Assembly (NCBI GenBank): GCA_037074615.1
Contig: CM073534.1
Location: forward strand, 8,490,861 to 8,554,860
Direction: 5' to 3'
DNA length: 64,000 nucleotides
DNA from: Leucaena leucocephala
Taxonomy: Eukaryota; Streptophyta; Magnoliopsida; Fabales; Fabaceae
Position 1 is the first letter of the stretch. Each line of letters opens with the position of its first letter. The notes beneath the pieces are model-generated. The model made no database searches, was not told the DNA's origin, and saw nothing but the letters and a program-made list of their open reading frames with translations. Shown piece by piece: positions 36,346 to 47,952 of the stretch. A program made the position numbers and the translations under genes.

Positions 36346-36779
36346 ATATGGTATCAGAATGACCGTGGGAATTATTTTGAGTTCTCTTCGTTTGCTTAAA
36401 CTTGTGCTTCTCTGTCAGCTTCACAGTGACACAACACCCTTTTGTTCCTGACTCCAGATTGTTGTGGGAACCATCACTTGGTTCTATTTAGATATATTGG
36501 ACGGTTTGACTGTTCAATAATTTTAGTGGCTCCTAGTATAGCTACTTGAACGCCTTTCTGTTCTGATTTACTTGTATTTCTAACAATAATTTGTTCTTCT
36601 ACTAATTTTATTTTTTATGGTTGTGACCAAGACTATCGCAATTTTTGAGATGATTCTAGTAGTTACTAAGATCACTAAATACAAATTGATTTGGAGAAAC
36701 TATCTTGATTGAAGTAAATCTATTCGTATCTATTTTTAAAGTATTGAGAAGGAAGATCACTTAACTAATGATCCCCCAG

Positions 36780-37400
36780 AATAGAAAGATGCATCTCGTA
36801 AGTTATGGTTAAGGGATGATGCACGACTTCTTTTACAAATTCGTAACTCTATTAACAGTGAGATCATGCCTTCTATTACTCATTGTGAATTTGTTAAAGA
36901 ACTAATAGACTACTTGACACTTTTATACTCAGGTAAGAAAAATATCTCTTGGATATACGAGGTTTGTAGATCTTTCTATCGTGCAAAGATGCCAAATGAT
37001 TGTCCCTTTATGGCCTTCTTTATGGACTTTAAAAGAATATATGAAGAACTAAATGCTCTCATACCTATTTCTGATGAAAGGAAGGTCAATGTACCTCACC
37101 GAGAGTAAATGACTACCATGAGTTTTCTTACTGCACTTAAGCCTCGATTTGTAGCTGCTCGTGCTCAAGTTTTATCTGGGGCTCCACTCCCCTATCTTGA
37201 AAAACCTTTCTCTTGTGTAATGAGAATGAAACAAACCTCTTTACAGGCCTTTATTGAGCCACTAGTGTGTTTCTCATTCATAGTTAGATGGATAATCGTG
37301 GGTCACCTAATCTTTGTGGTTCTACATTAGGGGGCCCTAATCAGGGGTCAAGGGACGTGATATGTTACTACTATAAGGAATCAAGTCATACAAAATGTAC
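36780..37400 (+). pseudogene. copia gag, element 4
   Basis: 36866-37108 and 37109-37330 are the same frame, separated by one stop (37106-37108). They encode a UBN2-type gag (CEFVKELIDYLTLLYSGKKN, FFMDFKRIYEELNALIP, MSFLTALKPRF). A zinc knuckle follows at about 37362-37406 with its second cysteine replaced by tyrosine (CYYY...). Confidence 0.8.
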
Positions 37401-37528
37401 GTGTCATAAACTTTAAAACAAACAAAGTCGACAAAACTTTGCACATGTTGTCGCCATGACCAATGACATGGTTACTATTTCCGTTGCTGAATATGCTCAG
37501 TTAAAGTCTGTTAATCCCCTTGTGAGTG

Positions 37529-37872
37529 CTGATATTGCATCAGGTAATGAGGCTACTGCCATTGTCTCTTTTTTTCCAAATGGATCATCGACTCTTGTGC
37601 TATTGATCATATGACATGTAACTAATATCTCTTCTCCACTTATAATTCTTTTGCTAACCCTTCAAATATCACCATTGCGGACGGTTCCCAATCCCGTGTA
37701 CTGATATTGAATCAGGTAATGAGGCTAGTGCCATTGTTTCTTTTTCTCCAAATGGATCATCGACTCTGGTGCTACTGATCATATGACAGGTAACCAATAT
37801 CTCTTCTTCACTTATAATTCTTTTGCTAACCCTTCAAATATCACCATTGCGGACGGTTCCCAATCCCGTATT
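37529..37872 (+). repeat. tandem duplication of the protease active-site region, element 4
   Basis: Two 172-bp units (gatattg anchors at 37531 and 37703) both contain aatggatcatcgactct..tgct.ctgatcatatgac. The first copy's active site reads DSCA and meets a stop; the second reads DSGA. No functional protease frame runs through both. Confidence 0.85.
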
Positions 37873-37977
37873 CTTGGTTCTGGTACTATTAACCCTACCA
37901 CTTCTATTCATTTAGAATATATGCTCAATATCCTTAACCTTGCGTTTAACCTTGTCCCTAGTAAACTTACTCTTTAA
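37720..37977 (+). pseudogene. copia protease, element 4 (second copy)
   Basis: IDSGATDHMTG is intact, followed by a flap segment (NSFANPSNITIADGSQSRI). It is out of frame with gag, and ends at a stop within what should be the LCNLVS-like strand. Confidence 0.78.
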
Positions 37978-38159
37978 TTAAATTGTTGGGTCTCATTTTT
38001 TCCTGACCATTTTGATACAGGATCTTTTGACAAAGAAGATTATGGGTAGCGGTTATGAATCTGGCGGTCATTAATTCCTTGATGATCAGGGGTCTCGTGA
38101 GGTGGCGTGTACAGATGGCGTCGCTCCTTTTAAAGCATATTGTCGTTTGGATCATTTAT

Positions 38160-38914
38160 TTTTATTGTCTTTAAAAAAAGTTTATCCTCAGTTTTAGCAT
38201 TTGTCATCATTAGATTGTGAGTCTTGTCAGTTTGCTAAACATCATCATCTTCCTTTAGTATCTTGAGTCAACAAACGAACTTCGTCTACTTTTGAGTTAG
38301 TACACTCTGATGTTTGGGGTCTGTGTCAGTTGAGTCTAAAGCTGATTTTAAGTACTTTGTTACATTTATTGATGATTATTCTCGTACTAGTTGGTTATAT
38401 TTAATAAAAATTCGTTCTAAGTTATTCTCTCATTTTTGTGCCTTTACTGCTGAAATTAAAAATTAATTCAATTTGTCTATCTATAATTTGCGTAGTGATA
38501 ATGCTAAAGAATATTTTTCTGAATCATTTTACTCTTTTATACTTCAAAATGACATTCTACATCAATCTTCTTGTGTGAATATACCAGCTTAGAATGGTAT
38601 TGCTAAAAGAAAAAAATCGCCACTCATTAGAATTAGCTCGTGCCCTTTTATTTTAATTGCATGTTCCAAAACTTTTTTGGGCAGATGTGGTCTCAACTGC
38701 TTGCTTTCTCAATAATCGCATGCCTTCCTCTGTTCTTGATGGTTACATTCCTTATACTACTCTCTTTTCTTCCAAACTTTTGTTTCCCATTAATCCGAAG
38801 ATTTTTTGTTGTGTATTCTTTATTCTAGATGTGCATCCAACTATCTCTAAATTAGACCCTAAGTCCTTTAAATGTGTCTTCCTGGGCTATTCTCGTGTTC
38901 ATAATAGTTATTGA
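38160..38914 (+). pseudogene. copia integrase, element 4
   Basis: Zinc-binding CESCQFAKHHH, first aspartate in HSDVWG, FIDDYSRTSWLYLI, second aspartate in LRSDNAKEY, and a third region with NGIAKRK where the glutamate context is damaged. Then an open C-terminal piece (38657-38914) with LFWADVVSTACFLNNRMPSS and FLGYS. Several stops. Integrase would insert the cDNA into host DNA. Confidence 0.83.
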
Positions 38915-39229
38915 TATTTCTCTTCTACTCATAATCGTTATTTAGTTTCTGCAGATGTCACTTTTCAGGAATCTGTTGCATATTTTACTTCTAACATTTT
39001 AGCTCCTCCTTCTCTACATACAGAGGAGGATACTCTTTTGGTATATTCTGTCACTTACTCACTATCACAAGCCTCAGCTCCCGTATAGACACCTGGTCAA
39101 CTACCTTTATCTCGGGTCTATATCAGACGTTTGAGGAAAATATCACTACTCTTCTACCAGATTCTGGCCTGCCATTATCTATATGATTAGATCCTATAGA
39201 AACTCTTACTCACCCTGAGCTTGACTCGA

Positions 39230-40105
39230 TCCCTAAATCTGAGATGCCTCATGTTCCAGATCCATATCCCTCTTTTGATTTGCCCATTGCCCTCCGTAAA
39301 GGTAAACATACTTGTATCTATCATATTTTTTCTTTTGTTTCCTATAGTTTACAATCCTCTACTTGATGTTGATGGTAGATACCATCTAAAAATTCTGTTA
39401 AAGCCACTAAAAGCAAGCCGTTTGAGAACCCAGAGGGGTACAGAAGATTGATTGGTAAATTGAATTATTTTACAGTAACACGTCTTGATATCACTTATAC
39501 AGTAAGTGTCCTTAGCCAATTTATGGTATTGGCACCTGTCAGACAGTGAGAAGCCTTAGAACGTGTTATATTACTTGATGGGATCTCTAGGTCATGGGAT
39601 ATTGTACAAAAATCATGGTCACAGATATTGAGTGTTTTTGTGATGCCGATCATGGTGGATCAAAAGCTACAAGATGATTAACTATAGGATACTATGGTTT
39701 TGTAGGAGAAAATTTGGTATCTTCTTGGAGAAGCAAGAAACAAAATCTGGTGTCAAGATCGAGTGCAGAAGCAGAATACAGAGCTATGGCACAATCAATA
39801 TGTGAGATAGTCTAGATATATCAGATGCTAAAGGAGGTTAGCCTTAAAATCTCGTTATTAGCTAAGTTATGGTGTGATAATAAAGTGGCCCTACATATAG
39901 CTTCTAATTAGGTACTCCATGAACGCACGAAACATATTGAAATTGACTATCATTTTATTCGAGATAAGCTCAAGGAAAACTTCATCTCTACAGAATATGT
40001 CAAATCCAGTGATCAATTGGGTGATCTCCTCACTAAAGCTCTTAATAGAATTCGAGTTGAATATCTTTATAACAAGTTAGGCATGATTGATATATATACT
40101 CCAAC
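39230..40105 (+). pseudogene. copia RT remnant and RNase H, element 4
   Basis: After the serine/proline-rich linker the frame jumps to RRLIGKLNYFTVTRLDITY (about 39410-39530), the RT connection. The whole catalytic palm with YVDD is deleted near 39300-39410. RNase H follows with KSGVKIECRSR, LWCDNKVALHIASN, HERTKHIEIDYHFIRDKL and QLGDLLTKALNR, ending just before the polypurine tract. Stops and frameshifts throughout. Confidence 0.82.
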
Positions 40106-40116
40106 TTGAGGGGGAG

Positions 40117-40283
40117 TATAAAGATATTAAAGATATTGAGATATGTAAATATCCTATAACTAGCATATAGGATAAGATATGATATTATTTTATTAGTATT
40201 TAGGTTTATCTAGAATTCTCTATTGTATGTATAAATATCCCTTCAGACTATCAATAAAGTACAAGTATTATTTATCTAAAACA
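40117..40283 (+). repeat. 3' LTR of element 4
   Basis: 167 bp, starts TATAAAGATATTAAAG (the TG is mutated to TA), ends CTAAAACA. Directly preceded by a polypurine tract. Confidence 0.9.
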
Positions 40284-41100
40284 AAAAGTTTTGATCCTGT
40301 CTCTAAACGTCTCTACATTACTTGTGATGTCATCTTCCATAAAAGTATTCCCTTCTATGTCTCGTCTTCGGTTCATGAGAGAATTAGAGTAAACCTCAGA
40401 TTATCCAAACAAACACCAAACCCATGAATCCTCAATATGAACTTGATTGGATCTATATTCTTAAAAATACCACACATGATGAGCCAAGGAAACCATTGAT
40501 TAGGGGAGACACTAACGGATGGGGACAAGTCTACACCTGCAGAAACATGGACATAATAGGTAATATACCTCAAGTAACTTATACAACCCAAGAGTTTGAA
40601 CCTAGAACAGGTCTTGATCATGCGAATGAGGAGAAAAATGAGGACCTTGATCTTCCAATAGCAATAAGAAAGCAACGAAAGGCTTGTACTAGACACCCCA
40701 TAGAAATATTTGTCTTTTATCAGGCTTTATCATCAAAATATTGTGCTTTTATGTCTCACCTTGATCAGATCAATTTACCAGAAAGCATAAATGAGGCCAT
40801 TGACATCCTGAATGGAGAAAAGTAGTGATGGTAGAAATGGAGGCTCTAGAAAGCAACAAAACATAGGAAGTAGTTGAGTTACCTAAAAATAAGAAAACAG
40901 TATGCTGCAAATGGGTATTTACCCTAAAATATTATGTTGATAGGACCCTTGATAAATATAAAGCAAAATTAGTGGCAAAAGGTTTCACTCAAATTTGTGG
41001 CATAGACTACACTGAGACATTTGCACCAGTGGCAAAACTCAAAACTATCAAGGTTATATTCTCTCTGGCTGCTAACCTAGACTGGCCGTTACACTAGATG
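40284..41100 (+). pseudogene. element 3 integrase tail and RT N-terminus
   Basis: FDPVSKRLYITCDVIFHKS (about 40290-40350) resumes the protein interrupted by element 4. 40424-40825 is an open linker frame (133 codons) ending near INLPESINEAID, followed by RT fingers (VVMVEMEALESNK, KWVF, KAKLVAKGFTQICGIDYTETFAPVAKL) with stops. Confidence 0.85.
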
Positions 41101-41825
41101 GATGTCAAAAATACGTTCTTAAATGGGGAGTCAAAAATATGTACATGAAAATGCTTCTTAGATTTCTTGGAAAAAAGGAAAACCAAGTGTGAAGACTGAA
41201 GAAGTCACTGTATGGCTTAAAACAATCTCCTCAAGCCTAGTTTAAGAGATTTACCAGAGTCCTTAAATCTCAAGATTATACACAGGGACAAAGTGACCAC
41301 ACACTATTCTTCAAACATCTAAATGGGAAGATTGTGATACTGGCAATATCTGTTGATGATATTATTCTCACAGGTGATAATCCTACAGAAATTGATAGGA
41401 TCAAGAAGTATACTAGATCAACAGGCATGCTTGGCTGCAGACCGAGTAATACTTCTATACGAGCTGATAAAATAAGTGATGCTGAAGATCTAGGGAAAGT
41501 TGTAGATATGGCGAGATAACAATGCATGGTAGGTAAGCTAATATACTTATCTCACACTTGACTAGATATTGCTTATGCTGTCAGTATAGTGAGCCAACAT
41601 TCTCATGACCCCAAACAAAAATACTTGAATAAAGTTTACATGATTCTCAGATTTTTGAAGGGCTATCCTGGGCTAGGCCTCTTGTTCAAAAAATCCAATA
41701 ATAGAAATGTAGAGATACTAACAGCTGTTGACTAGGCAAAAGACCAGGATGATAGACAGTCTACCTCAGGTTATGTTACCTATTCTTGGAAAAATCTAGT
41801 CACTTGGCGTAGTAAAAAGAAGATT
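41100..41825 (+). pseudogene. copia RT palm and connection, element 3
   Basis: DVKNTFLNGES and the catalytic box at 41349-41360, which reads SVDD (tyrosine to serine; both aspartates kept), followed by IILTGDN. The connection GMLGCRPSNTSIRADKI (41334-41519) is open; later parts are spread over three frames. Confidence 0.82.
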
Positions 41826-42188
41826 GTGGTTGCTAGAAGTAGAGCTGAAGCTAAATTTAGAGCGATAGCTCTGGGAATTTATGAAGGTCTATGGGTGAAA
41901 CGAATACTAAAAAAGTTAATGATGCCAACAAATTTACCTATTAAACTACATTCAGATAACATGGTAGCAATTAACATGTCACATAATCTAATTCAACATG
42001 ACAGAACAAAACATGTAGAGATAGATATACATTTCATAAGAGAAAAAATTAATGTAGGGATAATTGAGCTCAAATATATCCCTTCACAAGAACAGACGGC
42101 TGACGTACTTATAAAGGGATTGACCCGAGATAAGTTTGAATATCTAGTTAACAAGCTGGACATCATGAATATCTATGCTCTAATTTGA
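41826..42188 (+). pseudogene. copia RNase H, element 3
   Basis: An open 120-codon stretch with SRAEAKFRAIALGIYEGLW, HSDNMVAINM, DRTKHVEIDIHFIREKI and QEQTADVLIKGL: the second half of the RNase H fold with its DNxxA aspartate. It ends at the normal stop just before the polypurine tract. This is the least damaged domain in the element. Confidence 0.87.
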
Positions 42189-42195
42189 GGGGAAG

Positions 42196-42465
42196 TGTTG
42201 AAGATATTGTGACTAAATGAAGTGATATTGGGATTAAATGAAGAGAGATTATAGGGATTGAGAGGGAGAGATTATAGAAGATTATGTTATGATTCCATTT
42301 CTTAATTCATTCCCAAATATCCGTTGTAAATCTCATCTATTTTGGGATCCTTTATGTGTATATATGTAACAGAATAGCAGTGTAATAAGTACAGAAGAAA
42401 AAAATACATAACCTTTCTTTATCTCCCTGCAATATTCCTTACTGTAGTCAGTATGTCAACGCACA
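42196..42465 (+). repeat. 3' LTR of element 3
   Basis: 270 bp, TGTTGAAGATATTGTG to CGCACA, followed by CTACT and the rest of module A. Confidence 0.92.
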
Positions 42466-43977
42466 CTACTTTTTCCCATATATTTTTTAAAACTAAAATA
42501 TTTCATCCCACTAAAATCCTAAAATAGGAATTGGAATAGAAGGGATTGACAAGTGTTAGAAAGGATGATAGTGGCAAAATCAAAGGGAAAGGCGTTCAAG
42601 GTATAGAACTTCAAAATAAAGTGCACAAATCACAACCTAGAGAATAACCATGACTTTTCACGACTTCAACAATCCAAGCCAACTTCAATAATGTCAAGAA
42701 TACAAGATTCATGGCAAATTCAGTTGACCAAAATGAATCACAATGAACAATTCCTCACAAAGGATAGGTGTATGTCTCTCAACCCAATGTTTAAGGCAAT
42801 GTGTTTCACTCAATTTTCGCCTATCATAACTTCAATACTACCTTGTCTAGCTTTGAAGTCGTCACCTCTTATGCAACATGCAATGTACAAATCAAAAGGA
42901 CTTTTATTTAGGTTGTAATAGGGCTAAGGTAAGAATAGAAAGGGTATAAAGAAGAGGGAAAACAAATGAATACTTTAGAAAATCCAAGAGCATCAACAAA
43001 GAGATAATATAGTACATATGTGCAGCTGTGTTAGTAATAATGCATACACATAGTTTGAAAGTTGCAAAAGTCAAAGAAATAATAAACAACACTTGACACA
43101 GCATTGTCAATTAATAATGGACTGAAGCAAATTCTGCAAGCTCAAAAAGTGAAAAGGAAAAATAGCTAAAATTTAAAAAAAGAAACCCACAGACACATAA
43201 TCATTTCTTGCTATATTATTAAAGAAAGAACTTGCATGACAGCACCATTCATTAAGTTATAATTTATCAGTACACAAATACAACCTAAGAAACCAGTGAC
43301 TACTAAACCACAATACACAATCTCATAGGTAAGAACACAAAAGAATGGGAATGGCCTCTAGTAACATTGCAAAAAAAAAAAATTAAATCCAAAAGCTAAA
43401 CCCAAATACTACATTTTCCCCTATATGTTTCAAAACTAAAATATTTCATCCCACTTAAAATCCTAAAATAGGAATTGGAATAGAAGGGATTGACAAATGT
43501 TAGAAACATGACAGTGACAAAATCAAAGTGAAAGGCATTCAAGTTATAAAACTTTAAAAGAGTGCACAAATCACAACCTAAAGAATAACCATGACTTTTC
43601 AACACTTCAACAATCCAAGCCAACTTCACTAATGTCAAGAATGTATGTTTCAAGGCAAATTCAGTTGACCAAAATGAATCACAATGCACAATCCCTCACA
43701 AAGGATAGGTGGATTTCTCTTATCTCTAAATGTTTAAGGCAATGTGTTTCACTCAATTTTCACCTATCATAACCTCACAAGTATCTTATCTGGCTTCTAA
43801 GTCATCACCTCTTATGCAACATGCAATGCACAAATCAAAAGGACTTTTATTTAAGTTGTCATGGGGCTAAAGTAAGAAAAGAAAGGGTATAAAGTAAAGG
43901 GAAAACAAATGAATACTTTAGAAAATCCAAGAGCATCAATAAAGAGATAATATAGTAAGTATGTGCAGATGTGTTAG
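42466..43977. repeat. tandem array of module A (end of copy 5, copy 6, start of copy 7)
   Basis: Resumes exactly where 33539 left off (ctactttttcccatat). Units start at 43029 and about 43971; the second start is split by element 2 and resumes at 49286. Confidence 0.88.
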
Positions 43978-44274
43978 TAAAAGAGGGGACACGAGTCTGT
44001 ATGTTAACAGAATACTCTAGAGTGAAATGATAATTCTGTTTAGTTTATTTCATCTATGTCTATACCTATATATACACTTGAATACATAATCAAAATGTAT
44101 AATATATGGAGAAAATTAAGGAAGACATTTAATACTAGAATTAGATCAAATCCTCCCACTAGAATCAGATCATATCCTCCCATAATCTCGCTTAATCAAT
44201 TCCTCCAATTCCTCCTAATTAATGCTAATATCTCCTACAGTAATTTCTCCTAATTAATGCTAATATCTCCTACA
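43978..44274 (-). repeat. 3' LTR of element 2
   Basis: 297 bp. The boundary with module A is defined by the GTTAG duplication. It lacks a short internal repeat present in the other LTR. Confidence 0.9.
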
Positions 44275-44289
44275 CTCCACCTCAAGTTG

Positions 44290-45061
44290 GAGCATAGATA
44301 TTGATCATGTCCAACTTGCTAATTAAATATTCAAATTTATTTCGAGTTATCCCTTTGTAAGCACATCTACTGTATGTTCTTTTGAGGGAATGTAATTCAG
44401 TTCAGTCGTCCCAACATCAATCCTTTCTCTTTTGAAGTGTCTTTTATCTCCACATGCTTTGTTCTATCATGTTGAACTGGGTTGTGTCACATATTGATAG
44501 CTGCTATATTGTCTGAGTATAGTCTGATAGGTAATGTTATTAGCATTCTCAATTCTTCTAGAACTCATTTTACCTATAGGCTTTCACATATTCCTAGAGC
44601 TATAGCTCTAAATTCAGTTTCTGCATTGCTTCTAGCAACCACACTTTATTTTTTACTGCGCCAAGTGACCAAGTTCCCCACACATAAGTAACATAGCCTG
44701 AGATTGATCTTCTATCGTCTTGATCTCCTACCCAATCAGTATCTGTGAGCAGCTCTACATTTGTCTTCTCATATTTTTTAAATAAGAGACCTAGGTCAGG
44801 TGAGCCTTTCACATAACTAAAAATTCTGTAAACCTCATTTAGGTGCTTCTGTTTGGGGTTATGAGAGTGTTGACTTACTACACTAACGGCATACACAATA
44901 TATGGCCACATGTGTGATAGGTAAATTAGTTTTCCTCCCATACGTTGATATCTTCTCATATCGACCTCTTTTCTCAGGTCATCATCTCTAATCTTATCAA
45001 CCCGAATAGGGGTGTCGCTCGGTCTACAGCCAAGCATACCTATTTCTCTTAGGAGATCCAA
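44290..45061 (-). pseudogene. copia RNase H and RT connection, element 2
   Basis: 44600-45061 is open (153 codons) with GMLGCRPSDTPIRVDKIRD, HNPKQKHLNEVYRI, LLTDTDWVGDQDDRRSISGY and the start of RNase H; DTDW carries an RNase H aspartate. The last part (44290-44600: ARSNAETEFRAIALGI, LYSDNIAAINM, DRTKHVEI) is broken by frameshifts. Confidence 0.86.
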
Positions 45062-45099
45062 TAGGCATTTTTCTATGAGATACTGATTCCTTTTGTAGA

Positions 45100-45858
45100 C
45101 CTGACCACTCCCATGCCTATGAAATATTTAATCTTTCCTAGATCTTTTACTTGAAATTATTAGTTAAGGGCCATTTTAATTCTATCAATCTCTATTGAAT
45201 TGTCCCTTATGAGAATGATGTCATCTACATACATTGCTCATACAACAATTTTCCCATTTGTGTGTCTGAAGAACAGAGTGTGATCACTTTATCCCTATAT
45301 ATATCCTTGTCCTTTCAATACTCTAGTGAATCTTTCAAGCCATGGTCGTGGAGCTTGTTTTAATCCATACAATGACTTCTTCAGCTTGCATACCTAGTCT
45401 TCCTTCTTTCTAAGAAATCCTGAAGGCATCCTCATGTATACTTCCTCCTTCAACTTTTTATTTAGGAATGAATTCTTGACATTCATCTAATGTAATGTCC
45501 AGTCCAGATTAGCAGTGAGTGATAATAGGATTCTGATGGTGTTTAATTTTGCCATTAGTGCAAATGTCTCAGTGTAATCCATACCATAGACTTGAGTAAA
45601 GCCCTTAGCTACCAAACGTGATTTATATTTGACAAGGCTTTCATCTGCAAGATATTTTGGGGTGAATACCCATTTGCATCCAACTACTTTCTTGCCTTTT
45701 GGTAACTCAACTACTTCCCACGTTTCATTCTTCTCCAGTGCCTTCATTTCTTCCATTACTGCTTGTCTCCATTCAGGTCTTGTTAGAGCTTCATGTATAT
45801 TTTCTGGTATTCTGAGTTGATTAAGGTAAGAGATAAAAGCATGATGTTCAAATGACAA
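45100..45858 (-). pseudogene. copia reverse transcriptase, element 2
   Basis: 45487-45858 is open (RPEWRQAVMEEMKALEKNETW, KYKSRLVAKGFTQVYGMDY). The palm continues in a broken frame with LKKSLYGLKQAPRPW and an intact YVDD box (45220-45231). One stop and a frameshift separate fingers from palm. Confidence 0.88.
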
Positions 45859-46443
45859 GGCTTAGTAAGAAACAAACCTTTCTATCGGGTTTCTAGAACA
45901 TGCCCTTTGTGGTTTTCTTGTTGTTATTGGAAGTTCAAGGTCATCATTTTGGACTTGGGTTTGCTCAGGACCTACACCTGGTTCAGACTCTGTGTGCATA
46001 ATTCACTTGAGGGGTATTACCTGTCGTGTTTCTACGGGTATATACTTGTCCCCACTTTTGGTGTCTCCCTCTGAACTAGTTAGTCCTTCAAATTCCTCAG
46101 GTTGCTCTTGTGTTGGTATGTCAAGGGTATAGATAAGATTAAGTTCTTGGTAGAGGCACAGGGATTGGGATTTAGGTTCAGTGTGAAATTTTTGAGGATA
46201 ACTCTAAGACTACCCTTGAGCCGAAAAGGAGGGATAGAAGGGTTTAGTCTCATGAAAGGGGACGTCACATGTGACATACAGACATTTAGCCAAGGGATCA
46301 AAACATTTATACCCCTTTTGGGTACTCGCAGATCCGAGAAAAAAGCATGTTACAACTTTAGGATCAAGTTTAGGGGTATGATGTAGGTGAACAAATGCAG
46401 TGCATCCGAAGACTTTGAGAGGAAGAGTGTTATCTAGGTAAGG

Positions 46444-47345
46444 TTAGTGAAAATGATTTTGGAGAACCTGGAGATGAGTTTTGAAGGATAAGGGTTTACA
46501 TGGCATGCAGTTAATTAAGAAGGTGGCCATAAGGATAGTATCAGTCCAATAAAAACTGGGGACATGACTACTGAATAGGATTGCTCTAGCTGTCTCTAGG
46601 ATATGCCTATGTTCAGCGATGCTATTTTGTTGAGGGTTTAGGGACAAGAGCTTTTATGGGTGATGCCATGTGTTTTAAGAAAAAGAGATAGTGGATGGTT
46701 AAAGTATTCATTGCCATTGTTGGTATGAAGAGTCTGGATTTTTGTACCCAATTAGGCAAGAACTATATTGTAGAAACAACAAAGGTTTGATATGCTTCAG
46801 CTTTGTCCTTCAAGAGAAATACCCAACTGACACGGGTATGATCATCAATGAGAGTCATGAACCATTTTGATTGGGTACGATTAGAGACTCGGGACGGACC
46901 CCATAAGTCACTATGGATAATAGAAAAAGGCTTAGATAGGCAATATAGAACACTTGGGAAGTGAGCACGATGATGTTTGGCAAGTTCACAAGAGCCACAA
47001 GAAAAAGTCTGGATTTTTGTACCGAATTGGGTAAGAACCATATTGTAGAAATAAACAAAGGTTTGGTATGCTTCAGTTTTGTCCTTCAAGAGGAATACCC
47101 AACTGAAACGGGTATGATTATCAATGAGAGTCATGAACCATTTTGATTGAGTACGATTAGAGACATGGGACAGACCCCATAAGTCCCTATGGATAATGGA
47201 AAAAGGCTTGGATGGGCGATATGAAACACTTGGGAAGTGAGTACGATGATGTTTAGCAAGTTCACAAGAGTCACAAGAAAATTTAAAATTTTTATTAGGG
47301 CAGATAGAAGAAAACACCTTACACATATATTGAAAGTTTGGATGT
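46444..47345 (-). pseudogene. copia integrase with internal in-frame duplication, element 2
   Basis: 46763-47326 is a single open frame of 187 codons. It contains the zinc-binding and first catalytic segment twice: CDSCELAKHHRTHFPS...HRDLWG and CGSCELAKHHRAHFPS...HSDLWG, about 92 residues apart. The first copy's segment also reads IDNH instead of IDDH. Downstream (46444-46760), motifs of the rest of the core (HTNNGNEY, RHILETARAILFSS) are frameshifted. 45860-46440 is linker without a frame. Confidence 0.87.
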
Positions 47346-47790
47346 CCTAAGCGCTTGTGTCAACTCCAATTCACTAGTCTTAGGGAGAGACACTTTATTA
47401 CATAAATGAGATACTGGCTTATGACAGTTGTCTAGGTAATAAAGCCCATCTAGCTTCTTAGCAACACTAATCATCATCCCCGTGAGCAGATCCAGAAAAA
47501 TACAGTGGGTAGCAAAGAAGTTAGCATGTCAGCATTCATCTTTGGTCAATTGACTTACAGATAATAAGTTGCATTTTAATTTTGGAATATGAAGAACATT
47601 GTGCAATGCCAGAGTAGTTGAAACAATGATGGTACTACTACCAGCAACCAGAGAATCAGAGGCATCATCAATTTTAACTATAAGATATGATGTGGTAGGT
47701 GTATATTTTGAGAAGAGTGAAGCATCATTTGTCATATGATCAGTAGTACCTGAGTATACTATCCAACGAAGGTCTGGGTACTCCCCTTTA
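47340..47790 (-). pseudogene. copia protease and GAG-pre-integrase, element 2
   Basis: The active site (47745-47756) reads YSGT within WIVYSGTTDHMT, so the catalytic aspartate is lost. 47529-47735 is open across the flap and IPKLKCNLLSVSQLTKDE. The zinc-domain region after it is frameshifted. Confidence 0.83.
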
Positions 47791-47952
47791 TTCCTGTTAA
47801 GAATCTCAGAAACATTACCTCAGTACACCACAGTAGCAACTGACTGTTTCTAAGACTATTTTTCAAGTCCAGTTAAACGATCTAGGATGATAGTTAATGG
47901 ATTTGGGCCTAAAGCATGTATAGATCCAGCAACCATTTAGGCCTAAGTTGAA

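Larger units (their letters stand above)
36183..40283 (+). mobile_element. Ty1/copia element 4, nested in element 3
   Basis: LTRs 36183-36345 and 40117-40283, differing at roughly one base in ten by eye. Target duplication aaatg/aaaag (36178-36182, 40284-40288), polypurine tract gaggggga near 40109-40116 and a mutated primer site (tggtatcagaat). At 4.1 kb it is slightly short because most of RT is deleted. Gag, protease and integrase differ from elements 1-3, so it is a separate copia family, shared with element 5. Confidence 0.93.
33540..42465 (+). mobile_element. Ty1/copia element 3, hosting element 4
   Basis: LTRs at 33540-33787 and 42196-42465, primer site at 33788, polypurine tract gaggggaag (42187-42195) and target duplication CTACT (33535-33539, 42466-42470). 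Without the nested element it would be about 4.8 kb, a normal copia size. Interior order is gag, protease, integrase, RT, RNase H. All domains are degenerate. Its gag and integrase resemble those of elements 1, 2 and 6, but its LTRs differ. Confidence 0.94.
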
